Assembly: GCF_009911595.1 (NCBI RefSeq)
Contig: NZ_QWKG01000010.1
Location: 1-63,692 of the forward strand
Direction of reading: 5' to 3'
From: Colidextribacter sp. OB.20
GTDB taxonomy: Bacteria > Bacillota > Clostridia > Oscillospirales > Oscillospiraceae
DNA: 63,692 bases
Each line of letters begins with the position of its first letter. The first letter of the stretch is position 1. The translations under genes and the position numbers were made by a program. The notes beneath the pieces are model-generated. The model was not told the origin of the DNA. It searched no databases and saw nothing but the letters and a program-made list of their open reading frames with translations. This document shows, one piece after another, positions 42,522 to 60,135 of this stretch.

Positions 42522-42563
42522 TTTTATGTAGGGGACGGCCCCCGGACGTCCTGCTGCCCGGCG

Positions 42564-42678
42564 GGCCCCTTAGGCAAGGGGCTCCCGGTGAAGCCGGGTG
42601 GGGATTGTATTTCGCCTGCGGCGAGATACAATCCTCCCTCTGGCCTTCGGCCAGCCACCTCCTTTTCCAAAGGAGGCT
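42564..42678 (+). repeat. Intergenic hairpin repeat, family B
   Basis: GGGCCCCTTAGGCAAGGGGC and CTCCTTTTCCAAAGGAG end hairpins, with an inner ATTGTAT/ATACAAT stalk and a CTGGCCTTCGGCCAG hairpin. A family A-like start (TGTAGGGG) at 42527 directly precedes it. Confidence 0.68.
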
Positions 42679-42745
42679 TTGCTGCTGCGGTTTAATGAGG
42701 CGGTCGGGAGAAGCTGCCCCTGCAAATAAAGGAAAGGTTTGTTTT

Positions 42746-45663
<2,918 letters not shown>

Positions 45664-45678
45664 GTTTTGCCTCAATGA

Positions 45679-45710
45679 GGGGACACCTCCCGGTGCCCCC
45701 CATTTTTTTA
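45679..45710 (+). terminator. Terminator after eno
   Basis: GGGGACACC with GGTGCCCCC (one mismatch) around TCCC, followed by ATTTTTTTA. Confidence 0.82.
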
Positions 45711-45730
45711 TTGACACAGGAGGCGGAAAA

Positions 45731-46231
45731 ATGGATTATATCGCCCATTATACCTCTCCTCTGGGGGGCATCACGCTGGCCAGCGACGGGCAGGCGCTGA
45801 CCGGCCTGTGGTTTGACGGCCAGAAGTATTTTGGCGCCTCCCTGTCCGGGGAGCGGCAGGAGAGAGAGCTGCCTGTTTTTGATCGGGCTGCTGAGTGGCT
45901 GGACCTCTATTTCAGCGGGAGAGCCCCTGAATTTACCCCTCCGCTGGCCCTGCGGACGACCCCCTTCCGCAGGGCGGTCTGGGAGCTGCTGCTGGCCGTC
46001 CCCTACGGTCAGACCACCACCTACGGACAGCTGGCGGCCCAAATTGCCCAAAAGCGGGGCGGCATGTCGGCCCAGGCGGTGGGGGGCGCTGTGGGGCACA
46101 ACCCCATCTCCCTGGTTATTCCCTGCCACCGGGTGCTGGGGGCGGACGGCGGCCTCACCGGCTACGCCGGAGGGCTGGAAAAAAAGAGGCGGCTGCTTGC
46201 TTTGGAGGGAGCGGCATGGATGAATCGCTGA
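45731..46231 (+). CDS. ogt: Methylated-DNA-protein-cysteine methyltransferase
   Basis: A 166-residue suicide repair protein for O6-alkylguanine. N-terminal ribonuclease-H-like domain, then the winged-helix domain with VPYGQTTTYGQLA and the acceptor cysteine in IPCHRVLG (about C137). CAGGAGG precedes the ATG. It overlaps the next MGMT-family gene by 16 bases. Confidence 0.94.
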   Translation: MDYIAHYTSPLGGITLASDGQALTGLWFDGQKYFGASLSGERQERELPVFDRAAEWLDLYFSGRAPEFTPPLALRTTPFRRAVWELLLAVPYGQTTTYGQLAAQIAQKRGGMSAQAVGGAVGHNPISLVIPCHRVLGADGGLTGYAGGLEKKRRLLALEGAAWMNR

Positions 46232-46524
46232 TCTATGAGATATTGTCCGTGGTGGAGGAGATCCCGGAGGGGAGAGTGGCTACCTACGGACAGATTGCCC
46301 GGCTCATCGGCCGGGAGAAGAACGCCAGGCTGGTGGGGAAGGTGCTGAGCATGTCTCAGTACTACGGCTCCTATCCCTGCCACCGGGTGGTCAACCACGC
46401 GGGCCGGCTGGCCCCGGGCTTTCGGGAGCAGGAAAGCCGACTGAGACAGGAGGGCGTGTCGCTGAAGGACAGCGACCATGTGGACCTGAAAAGCTTTCAG
46501 TGGGACAGCGGAAAAGAGGCATAA
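46216..46524 (+). CDS. MGMT-family small DNA-binding protein
   Basis: A 102-residue protein holding only the winged-helix half of MGMT: IPEGRVATYGQIARLIG and YPCHRVVNHAGRL. The reactive cysteine of PCHR is present, unlike true Atl proteins where it is tryptophan. It could be a minimal alkyltransferase or a lesion-flagging protein for nucleotide excision repair. It overlaps ogt and is probably translated from the same mRNA. Confidence 0.88.
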   Translation: MDESLIYEILSVVEEIPEGRVATYGQIARLIGREKNARLVGKVLSMSQYYGSYPCHRVVNHAGRLAPGFREQESRLRQEGVSLKDSDHVDLKSFQWDSGKEA

Positions 46525-46526
46525 AA

Positions 46527-46557
46527 CAGGGGACGCTTCCGTTGGAAGCGTCCCCTG
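46527..46557. terminator. Convergent terminator (mgmt gene / rpoC)
   Basis: A 14-bp perfect stem (46527-46540 with 46544-46557) with GTT loop. The T tail (TTTTAT) is on the minus strand, ending rpoBC. Confidence 0.85.
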
Positions 46558-46579
46558 AAGCCATATTCACATGGGGAGC

Positions 46580-50260
<3,681 letters not shown>

Positions 50261-50278
50261 GTTTTTTCTCCTCCCTTA

Positions 50279-54268
<3,990 letters not shown>

Positions 54269-54509
54269 GCTGAAAAATCAACTCGCTTTCTTCTGAATTG
54301 ACAGTTGTTACGCACTTTTATTGGCGAATTTTGGGAGAAAAGGGAAGGTTTGCCGTCAGTATGCACAGTTTCGGAGGGAGAGGGAGGAGAGATACACACG
54401 GGCATGTGGACTGTTTTAAGCAATCCACCCTTGCCAATTCCCCTCCGGTGTGGTACACTGACGCTGTGAATATGGAAAAGTGTCCGATTTTTGCATAGGG
54501 ACACAAAAG
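54269..54509 (-). other. Long rpoB 5' leader
   Basis: Predicted untranslated leader of about 240 bases. Hairpins visible in the minus-strand RNA: GTGTCC...GGACAC (54480-54503) and GTGGATTG...CAGTCCAC (54405-54427). I find neither a T-run terminator nor a known ribosomal leader motif. Confidence 0.45.
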
Positions 54510-54515
54510 CATTTT

Positions 54516-54544
54516 ATTCTACCATAAATGGGATAGGCTGTCAA
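54516..54544 (-). promoter_or_regulatory. rpoB: Promoter of rpoBC
   Basis: Perfect TTGACA (54544-54539), 17-bp spacer, TAGAAT (54521-54516), minus strand. The -35 box is the loop of an 11-bp inverted repeat (54528-54538 with 54546-54556). Confidence 0.82.
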
Positions 54545-54561
54545 GGCCTATCCCATTTTTT
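54528..54561 (+). terminator. Hairpin over the rpoB promoter, terminator-like on plus strand
   Basis: ATGGGATAGGC/GCCTATCCCAT with 7-base loop, followed on the plus strand by TTTTT. No plus-strand gene lies upstream, so it may stop antisense transcription or act as an operator. Confidence 0.5.
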
Positions 54562-54611
54562 GTGTGGGAGAGGGAAGGAAAATTTTTCTTGGAGAATTTT
54601 GCGGAAAGGAT

Positions 54612-54640
54612 TTGACAAGTGGTAACAAATGTGTTACAAT
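54612..54640 (+). promoter_or_regulatory. Promoter of the 96-aa gene and NlpC/P60 gene
   Basis: TTGACA (54612-54617), 17-bp spacer, TACAAT (54635-54640). An inverted repeat GTAACA-AATG-TGTTAC (54622-54637) covers the spacer and enters the -10, a likely operator; a third GGTTAC follows at 54643. Confidence 0.78.
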
Positions 54641-54708
54641 TCGGTTACAAGAAAAGCGGTGCGTTCTGAAACCGTTTTGAAACTATTTTGGATGAAGGAG
54701 GCCCACAG

Positions 54709-54999
54709 ATGGCCAGCGAGAATTTGCCTCTTTCCTATAAGGGGCACCCCCTGCGACGGAAAGACAATCTGATTTATTACGGGACCATGGCGGAGAAATA
54801 CATCATTATGCTCCAGGTCCTGTCCACCAAAAACCAGGGAGATTTGTCCGTGGCGGACAAGGTTTCCGTTCAGCTTCAGCTCACCGACCCCGACCTGAAG
54901 AGCCGGGATCGGGTGGTGAAGAAGAGCGAGAAGGACAGCCTGTACGCGGCCATGGACGTGGCTGCGGTCTGGCTGGAACGGGCCCTGTCCGGAAAGTAA
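54709..54999 (+). CDS. Hypothetical 96-residue protein divergent from rpoB
   Basis: A small soluble protein starting MASENLPLSYKGHPL, with strand-rich centre (YIIMLQVLSTKNQGDL) and a C-terminal helix (SLYAAMDVAAVWLERAL). The clean ribosome site GAAGGAGG and strong promoter show that it is expressed. I do not recognise the family. It precedes an NlpC/P60 gene by 59 bases, so a shared transcript is likely. It could be a small regulator or an adaptor; nothing decides this. Confidence 0.78.
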   Translation: MASENLPLSYKGHPLRRKDNLIYYGTMAEKYIIMLQVLSTKNQGDLSVADKVSVQLQLTDPDLKSRDRVVKKSEKDSLYAAMDVAAVWLERALSGK

Positions 55000-55058
55000 C
55001 AAAAAAGTTACAGATGAGAAACCGTCTGCTGAGAGAGATATTGAGGAGGACGTCAATT

Positions 55059-55982
55059 ATGAAGCATATCGCAGCCCGCCTGACCGCCGCCCTGCTGCTG
55101 GTCAGCACCCTGATCACCCCCGTCTTTGCCCTGACCGGCACGGTCAACACCGGCAGTGATGTCCTCCGCCTCCGGGCTGAGGCCAGCACCGAGGGCGAGA
55201 TTTTGAAGAATCTGGCCAATGGCGTTCAGGTAGAGGTTCTGAATACCTTGGAGAGCGGCTGGCATCAGGTGTCCTACGAGGGCATTCAGGGCTATGTGTC
55301 TGGCAAGTACCTTGTGCTGGAGGGCGAGGCCGCCCCTGCGGCTGAGGCTCCTGCGGCCGCGCCTGCGCCCCTGGCCGGGGACGCCGCCCCTGCGGAGGAG
55401 CCGGTCAAGACCTACATCCAGGTGGTGGACGGGCCCTTGAACGTCCGCACCGGCCCCGGCACTGACTACGACAGGGCAGGCAGCCTGGCTACCGGCCGGA
55501 TCGTGGAGTTCCAGAGCCTGGAGGAGGGCTGGTACAAGATCGACACCGGATACGTCAGCGCCGAGTATGTGAAGGAGGTTGACGGCTCCCAGATCAACGC
55601 CTCCGCCCTCAAGGGCCAGGAGATCGCCAACTACGCCCTCCAGTTCGTGGGCTGCCGCTATGTCCACGGCGGCACCTCCCCCAAGGGCTTTGACTGCTCC
55701 GGTCTCACTACTTATGTGTACAAGCAGTTCGGCTATACCCTGAACCGCACCTGCACCGGCCAGTTGAAAAACGGCCAGCCCGTCTCCATGAGTGAGCTCC
55801 AGCCCGGCGATATCGTCATCTTCAAGAAGGGCAATAGCAAGGAGGCCGCCACGCATGTGGGCCTGTACATCGGCAACAACCAGTTCGTCCACGCCTCCAC
55901 CCCCAAGGTGGGCGTCATCATCAGCAGCATGAGCTCCGCTTACTACACCACCGGATTTGTGGGCGGCCGCCGCATTGTGTGA
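55059..55982 (+). CDS. Secreted NlpC/P60 endopeptidase with two SH3 domains
   Basis: A 307-residue cell-wall hydrolase. Signal peptide at residues 1-25 (AALLLVSTLITPVFA). Two bacterial SH3 domains (about 27-87 and 117-175) are joined by an alanine/proline-rich linker. The NlpC/P60 domain has catalytic C213 in FDCSGLT, H266 in THVGLYIG and H278 in FVHAS. It probably cuts gamma-D-Glu-diaminopimelate bonds in peptidoglycan. GAGGAGG precedes the ATG. Confidence 0.93.
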   Translation: MKHIAARLTAALLLVSTLITPVFALTGTVNTGSDVLRLRAEASTEGEILKNLANGVQVEVLNTLESGWHQVSYEGIQGYVSGKYLVLEGEAAPAAEAPAAAPAPLAGDAAPAEEPVKTYIQVVDGPLNVRTGPGTDYDRAGSLATGRIVEFQSLEEGWYKIDTGYVSAEYVKEVDGSQINASALKGQEIANYALQFVGCRYVHGGTSPKGFDCSGLTTYVYKQFGYTLNRTCTGQLKNGQPVSMSELQPGDIVIFKKGNSKEAATHVGLYIGNNQFVHASTPKVGVIISSMSSAYYTTGFVGGRRIV

Positions 55983-55996
55983 CAATCAGTTTACAT

Positions 55997-56028
55997 AAAA
56001 CTCCCCCGCCGGCGGCGGGGGAGTTTTT
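55997..56028. terminator. Convergent terminator after the NlpC/P60 gene
   Basis: AAAACTCCCCCGCC with GGCGGGGGAGTTTT, 14-bp stem, T tails on both strands. Confidence 0.88.
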
Positions 56029-56031
56029 CTG

Positions 56032-56670
56032 CTATAACAAGATTCCCAAGTCCTCAATGGGAAAGCCAAGATAGGCCGCAAGGTCAAAAACCAGCCGCCA
56101 GTCGTTGGAGAGGCAGCGGTCCTCCGGCCTGATCCGGTGGACAGGGGGCTGCTCCGGCGGTTGCCAGTTCTTTTGCCGGTGGCGGCGGGACATATAGCCG
56201 GCCCACTGTGCCCAACTGGCCCGGATATTGGCATCCTCCCGAAAATACTCCTCCAAAAGGGCCGGGTCCGTCCCCGGAAATGCCTGGGCAATCGCCTCTG
56301 TGTCCGGGATGGAGCGGAATTGATTCTGCTTGGGCGGGTCATCAGGGTGGCGGTGGGGACTGATCCATTGGCCGCTGTGGTAGAAATAGTGTCCCCAGTG
56401 TCCCTCCTTGTCCCCTGAGGGGGGCGAGAGGCTCAGGGAAAGAGCCCAGACGGAGCGAAAGGATATGAGGTTACACAGCGGTGTGACCTCTTTTGCTGCG
56501 CCGGTTTTCCCGCCTTCCACCAGCACTGCGCCGACGGGATACTCCAAAATTTGCCCCCAGGGGGAGTGCTGGTGCTGGTAGGAATCCAGTTCTTTCTGAA
56601 GCTGTGCCCGAGAGAGGCCGGGGAACAGGCCTAACTCCCATTGTTTGGGACGCTTGACGGTTCGCTCCAT
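56032..56670 (-). CDS. Hypothetical 212-residue protein
   Basis: A soluble protein starting MERTVKRPKQWELGLFPGL, rich in W, H and P, with no signal or membrane segment. Segments such as WGHYFYHSGQWISPHRHPDDPP look like a small enzyme or immunity-type fold, but I recognise no motif. GGAGGG precedes the chosen ATG; an in-frame ATG five codons upstream is possible. It lies 36 bases downstream of the MATE exporter gene on the same strand and may be co-transcribed. Confidence 0.7.
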   Translation of the reverse strand: MERTVKRPKQWELGLFPGLSRAQLQKELDSYQHQHSPWGQILEYPVGAVLVEGGKTGAAKEVTPLCNLISFRSVWALSLSLSPPSGDKEGHWGHYFYHSGQWISPHRHPDDPPKQNQFRSIPDTEAIAQAFPGTDPALLEEYFREDANIRASWAQWAGYMSRRHRQKNWQPPEQPPVHRIRPEDRCLSNDWRLVFDLAAYLGFPIEDLGILL

Positions 56671-56706
56671 GGTGATACCCTCCATAAAACAGGCAGAACA
56701 GCAGGT

Positions 56707-58122
56707 TTATTTTGAAGCCGCCTCTGGGTGCTGGCCCTCCATGGACAGGTAGGCCGGGCCGGCGTGCTGGAGCTTGGCGAAGGCCCGTTTTCGGACCACC
56801 AGCATGAGGAAGAGGAAGTGGCACAGGCCGGTGACCGTCCAGGTGATGGGGTAGGAGATGTAAAGGCAGGCGGGGGTGCGGTAGAGGGGGAACACGGCAG
56901 CCACCCATACCAGCCGAAGCCCGCAGGCGCCGATGATAGAGGTAATCATGGGGATCATAGAGCTGCCCAGCCCCCGCAGCACCCCCACCAGAGTGTCCAT
57001 AATGCCGCAGATGAAGTAGGGACAGCAGATAAAGGACATCCGAATCAAAGCCTGTCGGACCACATCGGGCTCTCCCGGGGCGTAGATGCCGGCAAGCTGG
57101 GCGCCGAACAGGTAGGCCAGATTTCCCGCCACAAGGCCGAAGAGCACCGCGAAGCCCACGCACTGCCGGGCCACCTTGTCCACCCGGTCACACTTCCCGG
57201 CGCCGTAATTCTGCCCCACAAAGGTGATGGCCGCCTGATAGAAGGCGTTCATGGTGACATAGACAAAGCTCTCGATATTGGAGCCGGCGGAGGAGCCGGC
57301 CACCAGGACCGCGTCGTCAAAGGAGTTGAGGGAGGACTGGATAACCACATTGGACAGGGAGAACACCACCCCCTGAAAGCCGGCGGGCAGGCCCACCTGA
57401 ACGATCCGGCGGACCACCTGCCAGTTCGGGCCGAGCTGCCTCAGGTCCAGGTGGAGGGGACCCTGCTCCCGGGCCATGCACCACAGCACCAGAGCTGCGG
57501 AGATGTATTGGGAGATGATGGTGGCCAGGGCCACTCCGGCCACGTCCAGATGGAGGGAGATGACAAAGACCAGGTTCAGGGCCACGTTGACAATCCCGGC
57601 AAAGGTGAGGAAATACAGCGGCCGCTGGGTGTCCCCCTGAGCCCTGAGGATGGCCGCGCCGAAGTTGTACACAAAGTTGGCGGGCAGGCCCAGGAAGTAG
57701 ATGCGCAGATACACGCTGGCCAGGTCAATAACATCGGTGGGGGAGGACATCCACTCCAGCAACTGCCGGGACATGGTTACGCCAAAAAACGTCATAGCTG
57801 CGCCGCTGGCCAGAGCCAGGGTCATGGCGGTGTGAACGCTGCGGCTTACATTGTCCAGCCGCCCGGCACCCAGGTCCCGGGCCACTACCACATTTGTGCC
57901 CACCGACAGCCCCACAAACAGGTTGATCATCAGGTTGATGAGGGAGGTGTTGGAGCCCACCGCCGCCAGGGCCTCCTTGCCGGCGTAGCGGCCCACCACC
58001 ACCACGTCCGCCGCGTTGAACAGCAGCTGAAGCAGGCTGGAGGCCATCAGGGGCAGAGCGAACAAAAGAATCTTGTTCGCGATGGACCCGCTGCACATGT
58101 CAATGCTATGACTTTTTTTCAC
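56707..58122 (-). CDS. MATE-family efflux transporter
   Basis: A 471-residue exporter with about 12 membrane helices in two MatE halves (MASSLLQLLFNAADVVVVGR... and the repeat near residue 230). It probably exports cationic drugs or metabolites with Na+ or H+. I start it at the GTG 11 bases after AAGGAG (KKSHSIDMCSGSI...); an upstream ATG at 58167 lacks a ribosome site. No adjacent regulator is visible. Confidence 0.9.
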   Translation of the reverse strand: MKKSHSIDMCSGSIANKILLFALPLMASSLLQLLFNAADVVVVGRYAGKEALAAVGSNTSLINLMINLFVGLSVGTNVVVARDLGAGRLDNVSRSVHTAMTLALASGAAMTFFGVTMSRQLLEWMSSPTDVIDLASVYLRIYFLGLPANFVYNFGAAILRAQGDTQRPLYFLTFAGIVNVALNLVFVISLHLDVAGVALATIISQYISAALVLWCMAREQGPLHLDLRQLGPNWQVVRRIVQVGLPAGFQGVVFSLSNVVIQSSLNSFDDAVLVAGSSAGSNIESFVYVTMNAFYQAAITFVGQNYGAGKCDRVDKVARQCVGFAVLFGLVAGNLAYLFGAQLAGIYAPGEPDVVRQALIRMSFICCPYFICGIMDTLVGVLRGLGSSMIPMITSIIGACGLRLVWVAAVFPLYRTPACLYISYPITWTVTGLCHFLFLMLVVRKRAFAKLQHAGPAYLSMEGQHPEAASK

Positions 58123-58595
58123 GACTTGCCATTCTCCTTCAGAATATGCATAGTTCCATTTTTTCAAACAGGACCTATCTTACTACAGGGAAAGCGTGGC
58201 AGTCTAGTGCAAAAATAAACAAACTATCCTCCGTTAAAGGAAAATATCCCACTTTAAAATCAGAATTGTTTTTACATGTGCGGTTTGCCGATGGTTCAAT
58301 ATTCAGGCGCCGCAGGGGCCTCGGCGTCCATCAGCTCTGACGCTTGAACGCCTCTCTGCGTACATCCCGGGCAGTGTTCTGCTCCTATGCTGTTTTAACG
58401 AACAAATTTTCCATTTCTGAGACTGCAACGACCAAACAGAGGTTAAAAGAAACCCCCGGGCCCTTGATAATCAAGGGCCCCGGGGTTGGCAGTGCCAGAC
58501 ATTTTCAAACCTGTATCGCAAAGCTGACCTGACAATTACCTTCAGATTAAACGATCCTATATTTTCGGATAGCTGCCTTTCCTTGGAGTTTTTCT
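58123..58595. other. Non-coding gap between MATE and reductase genes
   Basis: About 470 bases, AT-richer than the core. It holds a 17-bp near-perfect hairpin (58451-58467 with 58471-58487, one mismatch) and no T run. No convincing gene is seen on either strand. Confidence 0.6.
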
Positions 58596-59513
58596 TTAAT
58601 CAAACAGCCCATCATTCTTTTCTTCTATCGCTTTAATAACATGGAATGTATATTCGCAGTAGGGAACAGAGATACCAGCTTCCTCTGCCATGCGGAGCAT
58701 ATGCCCGGCAAATATATCAATTTCCGTGTGCCGGCCGGCCTCCAGGTCCTGGAGTGTGGAGTATCTGGCTGATGGGGACTGACCGGGGAAAATCAGGACA
58801 TCCTTCGCCAGATGGATTCCTTTGGCGGCAGCCACAGCCGCCACCTCAGACCAGAGCTTTTGGGCCAGGAACACCCCGTGCTCACTTTTGAGATACAGAC
58901 CGGCCGGCGCACCAATGACTGCCTGGGGGAGGTTGTTGGCAATGTTACTGGCATATTTCAGCCAAATGTCCGTCACAATATCATTCGAAAGCTGCCAGCG
59001 AAGCCGGCTCTCGGCAAAAAGGGCTGACAGAGCTTCCAACTTCCATCGTTCTTCTGTCCTGGCACCCTGCAAGCCAAAGCTGAGGCCGATTACCCGGTCC
59101 GGATCAAACCGGACCTCCGCCCCTGTCCGCTGGGAAGCAATGCGGATGACGGAGTGGACCACATGCTCCGGGCCTACTGCCTGGGCCACTCGATCCTCGC
59201 TGTCCACCCCGTTGAGAAGGCTGAGTACCAGGGTGTCCGGGCCTATGAGAGGAGGGAGCATGGCGACAGCCTCGTCCAGCGCACTGTATTTGGTGGAAAT
59301 GAAAATCAGATCCTGGGGGCCCGCCTGACTGGGTTCCTGCACATAGAGCGGATAATGTATCCCGTTAATGATGATGCCATCACGTTTCAGCCGCTCTGCG
59401 CGCGCTCCCTCCGCCACGACGGTAAGAGTGATATCGGCAGTTCTCTCAAAGCTCCAGATTAGATACGCCCCAACGGCGCCCACTCCAATCAGAGCGATCC
59501 TGCGAATCTTCAA
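58596..59513 (-). CDS. 2-dehydropantoate 2-reductase-like (PanE/ApbA family)
   Basis: A 305-residue NADPH-dependent reductase fold. The Rossmann motif ALIGVGAVGAYL is at residues 5-16, ISTKYSALDEA follows, and the ketopantoate-type C-terminal helix set includes EIDIFAGHMLRMAEEAGI. The family includes true ketopantoate reductases for pantothenate/CoA and other reductases; panB/panC are not near, so I give no symbol. TTG start 8 bases after GGAGGGA. Confidence 0.85.
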   Translation of the reverse strand: MKIRRIALIGVGAVGAYLIWSFERTADITLTVVAEGARAERLKRDGIIINGIHYPLYVQEPSQAGPQDLIFISTKYSALDEAVAMLPPLIGPDTLVLSLLNGVDSEDRVAQAVGPEHVVHSVIRIASQRTGAEVRFDPDRVIGLSFGLQGARTEERWKLEALSALFAESRLRWQLSNDIVTDIWLKYASNIANNLPQAVIGAPAGLYLKSEHGVFLAQKLWSEVAAVAAAKGIHLAKDVLIFPGQSPSARYSTLQDLEAGRHTEIDIFAGHMLRMAEEAGISVPYCEYTFHVIKAIEEKNDGLFD

Positions 59514-59653
59514 ATCGGCTCCCTCCTCATGACTGAATCTATCGTGGTCAATTGCCCTGCGAACATTTGACCGCGTCGATGGGCAACACGATCTGTACTT
59601 CACCTGCCAGGTGGCTTCAAAGTCACCCGTTTACCAAGAATCAGCCATTTTTT

Positions 59654-59686
59654 AGTATAGTACAATTGTATAAAATGTCAATTGTA
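59654..59686 (-). promoter_or_regulatory. Promoter and operator of the reductase gene
   Basis: Minus-strand TTGACA (59681-59676), 16-bp spacer, TATACT (59659-59654). An 8-bp inverted repeat TACAATTG (59661-59668) / CAATTGTA (59679-59686) covers the spacer and -35. Confidence 0.7.
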
Positions 59687-59759
59687 AATGATTCTGAACG
59701 TAGATATCTCCTTTTATGAAAAATATGATAAACAGCTCAAGTGAGAAATTGTGGCTTCA

Positions 59760-59823
59760 TTTCGCCAATTTTCCTTGAAATACATACAGTATTCCTCAGT
59801 CAAATTGGCGTTGTCTGGCGAAA
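59760..59823. repeat. Nested inverted repeats upstream of the surface protein
   Basis: TTTCGCCA (59760-59767) with TGGCGAAA (59816-59823), and CGCCAATTT (59763-59771) with AAATTGGCG (59802-59810). No gene is seen in 59690-59960. Confidence 0.5.
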
Positions 59824-59886
59824 AATATCTCGCTGCTGAGCATGCTTCCATTTTTCAAGCAAGGCCTAAAACTAGCATATTACGCA

Positions 59887-59917
59887 GAAAGCCGTCCTTG
59901 AAATGGGGCGGCTTTTC
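59887..59917 (+). terminator. Terminator-like hairpin upstream of the surface-protein promoter
   Basis: AAAGCCG...CGGCTTTT around TCCTTGAAATGGGG. It would insulate the downstream promoter from read-through. Confidence 0.5.
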
Positions 59918-59962
59918 CCAGATGGACATTGCAGGCATTTTAATTCATTCAGCACGGTTGCA

Positions 59963-59991
59963 TTGACATACCTGACCAGGATTTGTATAAT
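59963..59991 (+). promoter_or_regulatory. Consensus promoter of the surface-protein gene
   Basis: Perfect TTGACA (59963-59968), 17-bp spacer, perfect TATAAT (59986-59991), the only fully consensus promoter I see in the window. Confidence 0.88.
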
Positions 59992-60039
59992 ATAACGGAT
60001 AGAAAATATGTACACTTTTTGCAGGAGAGGACTTGATAA

Positions 60040-60078
60040 ATGGAGCTTCTTTCGATACATTCCCGACAGACAGAATGA
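60040..60078 (+). CDS. Candidate 12-residue leader peptide
   Basis: An ATG nine bases after AGGAGAGG opens the reading frame MELLSIHSRQTE. Its TGA stop (60076-60078) falls in the loop of the terminator hairpin that follows. A ribosome on it would cover the left arm and could prevent termination. It lies between the consensus promoter and the 990-aa gene. Confidence 0.5.
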   Translation: MELLSIHSRQTE

Positions 60079-60092
60079 GTCTGTCCTTTTTC
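60065..60092 (+). terminator. Attenuator-type terminator in the leader
   Basis: GACAGAC (60065-60071) with GTCTGTC (60079-60085), followed by CTTTTTC. Located in the transcribed leader, 50 bases before the gene. Confidence 0.6.
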
Positions 60093-60135
60093 TGGCTTAA
60101 CGGACAATTATCATAGAAGAAAGGAAACAGATGGT

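Noticed and set aside
46216-46524. Calling the short MGMT gene an Atl protein
   Set aside because: The PCHR cysteine is present; Atl proteins have tryptophan there.
54528-54561. Plain terminator of an upstream plus-strand gene
   Set aside because: No plus-strand gene exists upstream before position 46524, so a simple terminator role is unlikely; kept as promoter-overlapping dyad.
58344-58532. 62-codon plus-strand frame in the MATE/reductase gap
   Set aside because: TTG start, no ribosome site, covers a hairpin; composition looks non-coding.
59751-59966. 71-codon plus-strand frame upstream of the surface protein
   Set aside because: GTG start without ribosome site, overlaps inverted repeats and a terminator-like hairpin; no protein-like pattern.
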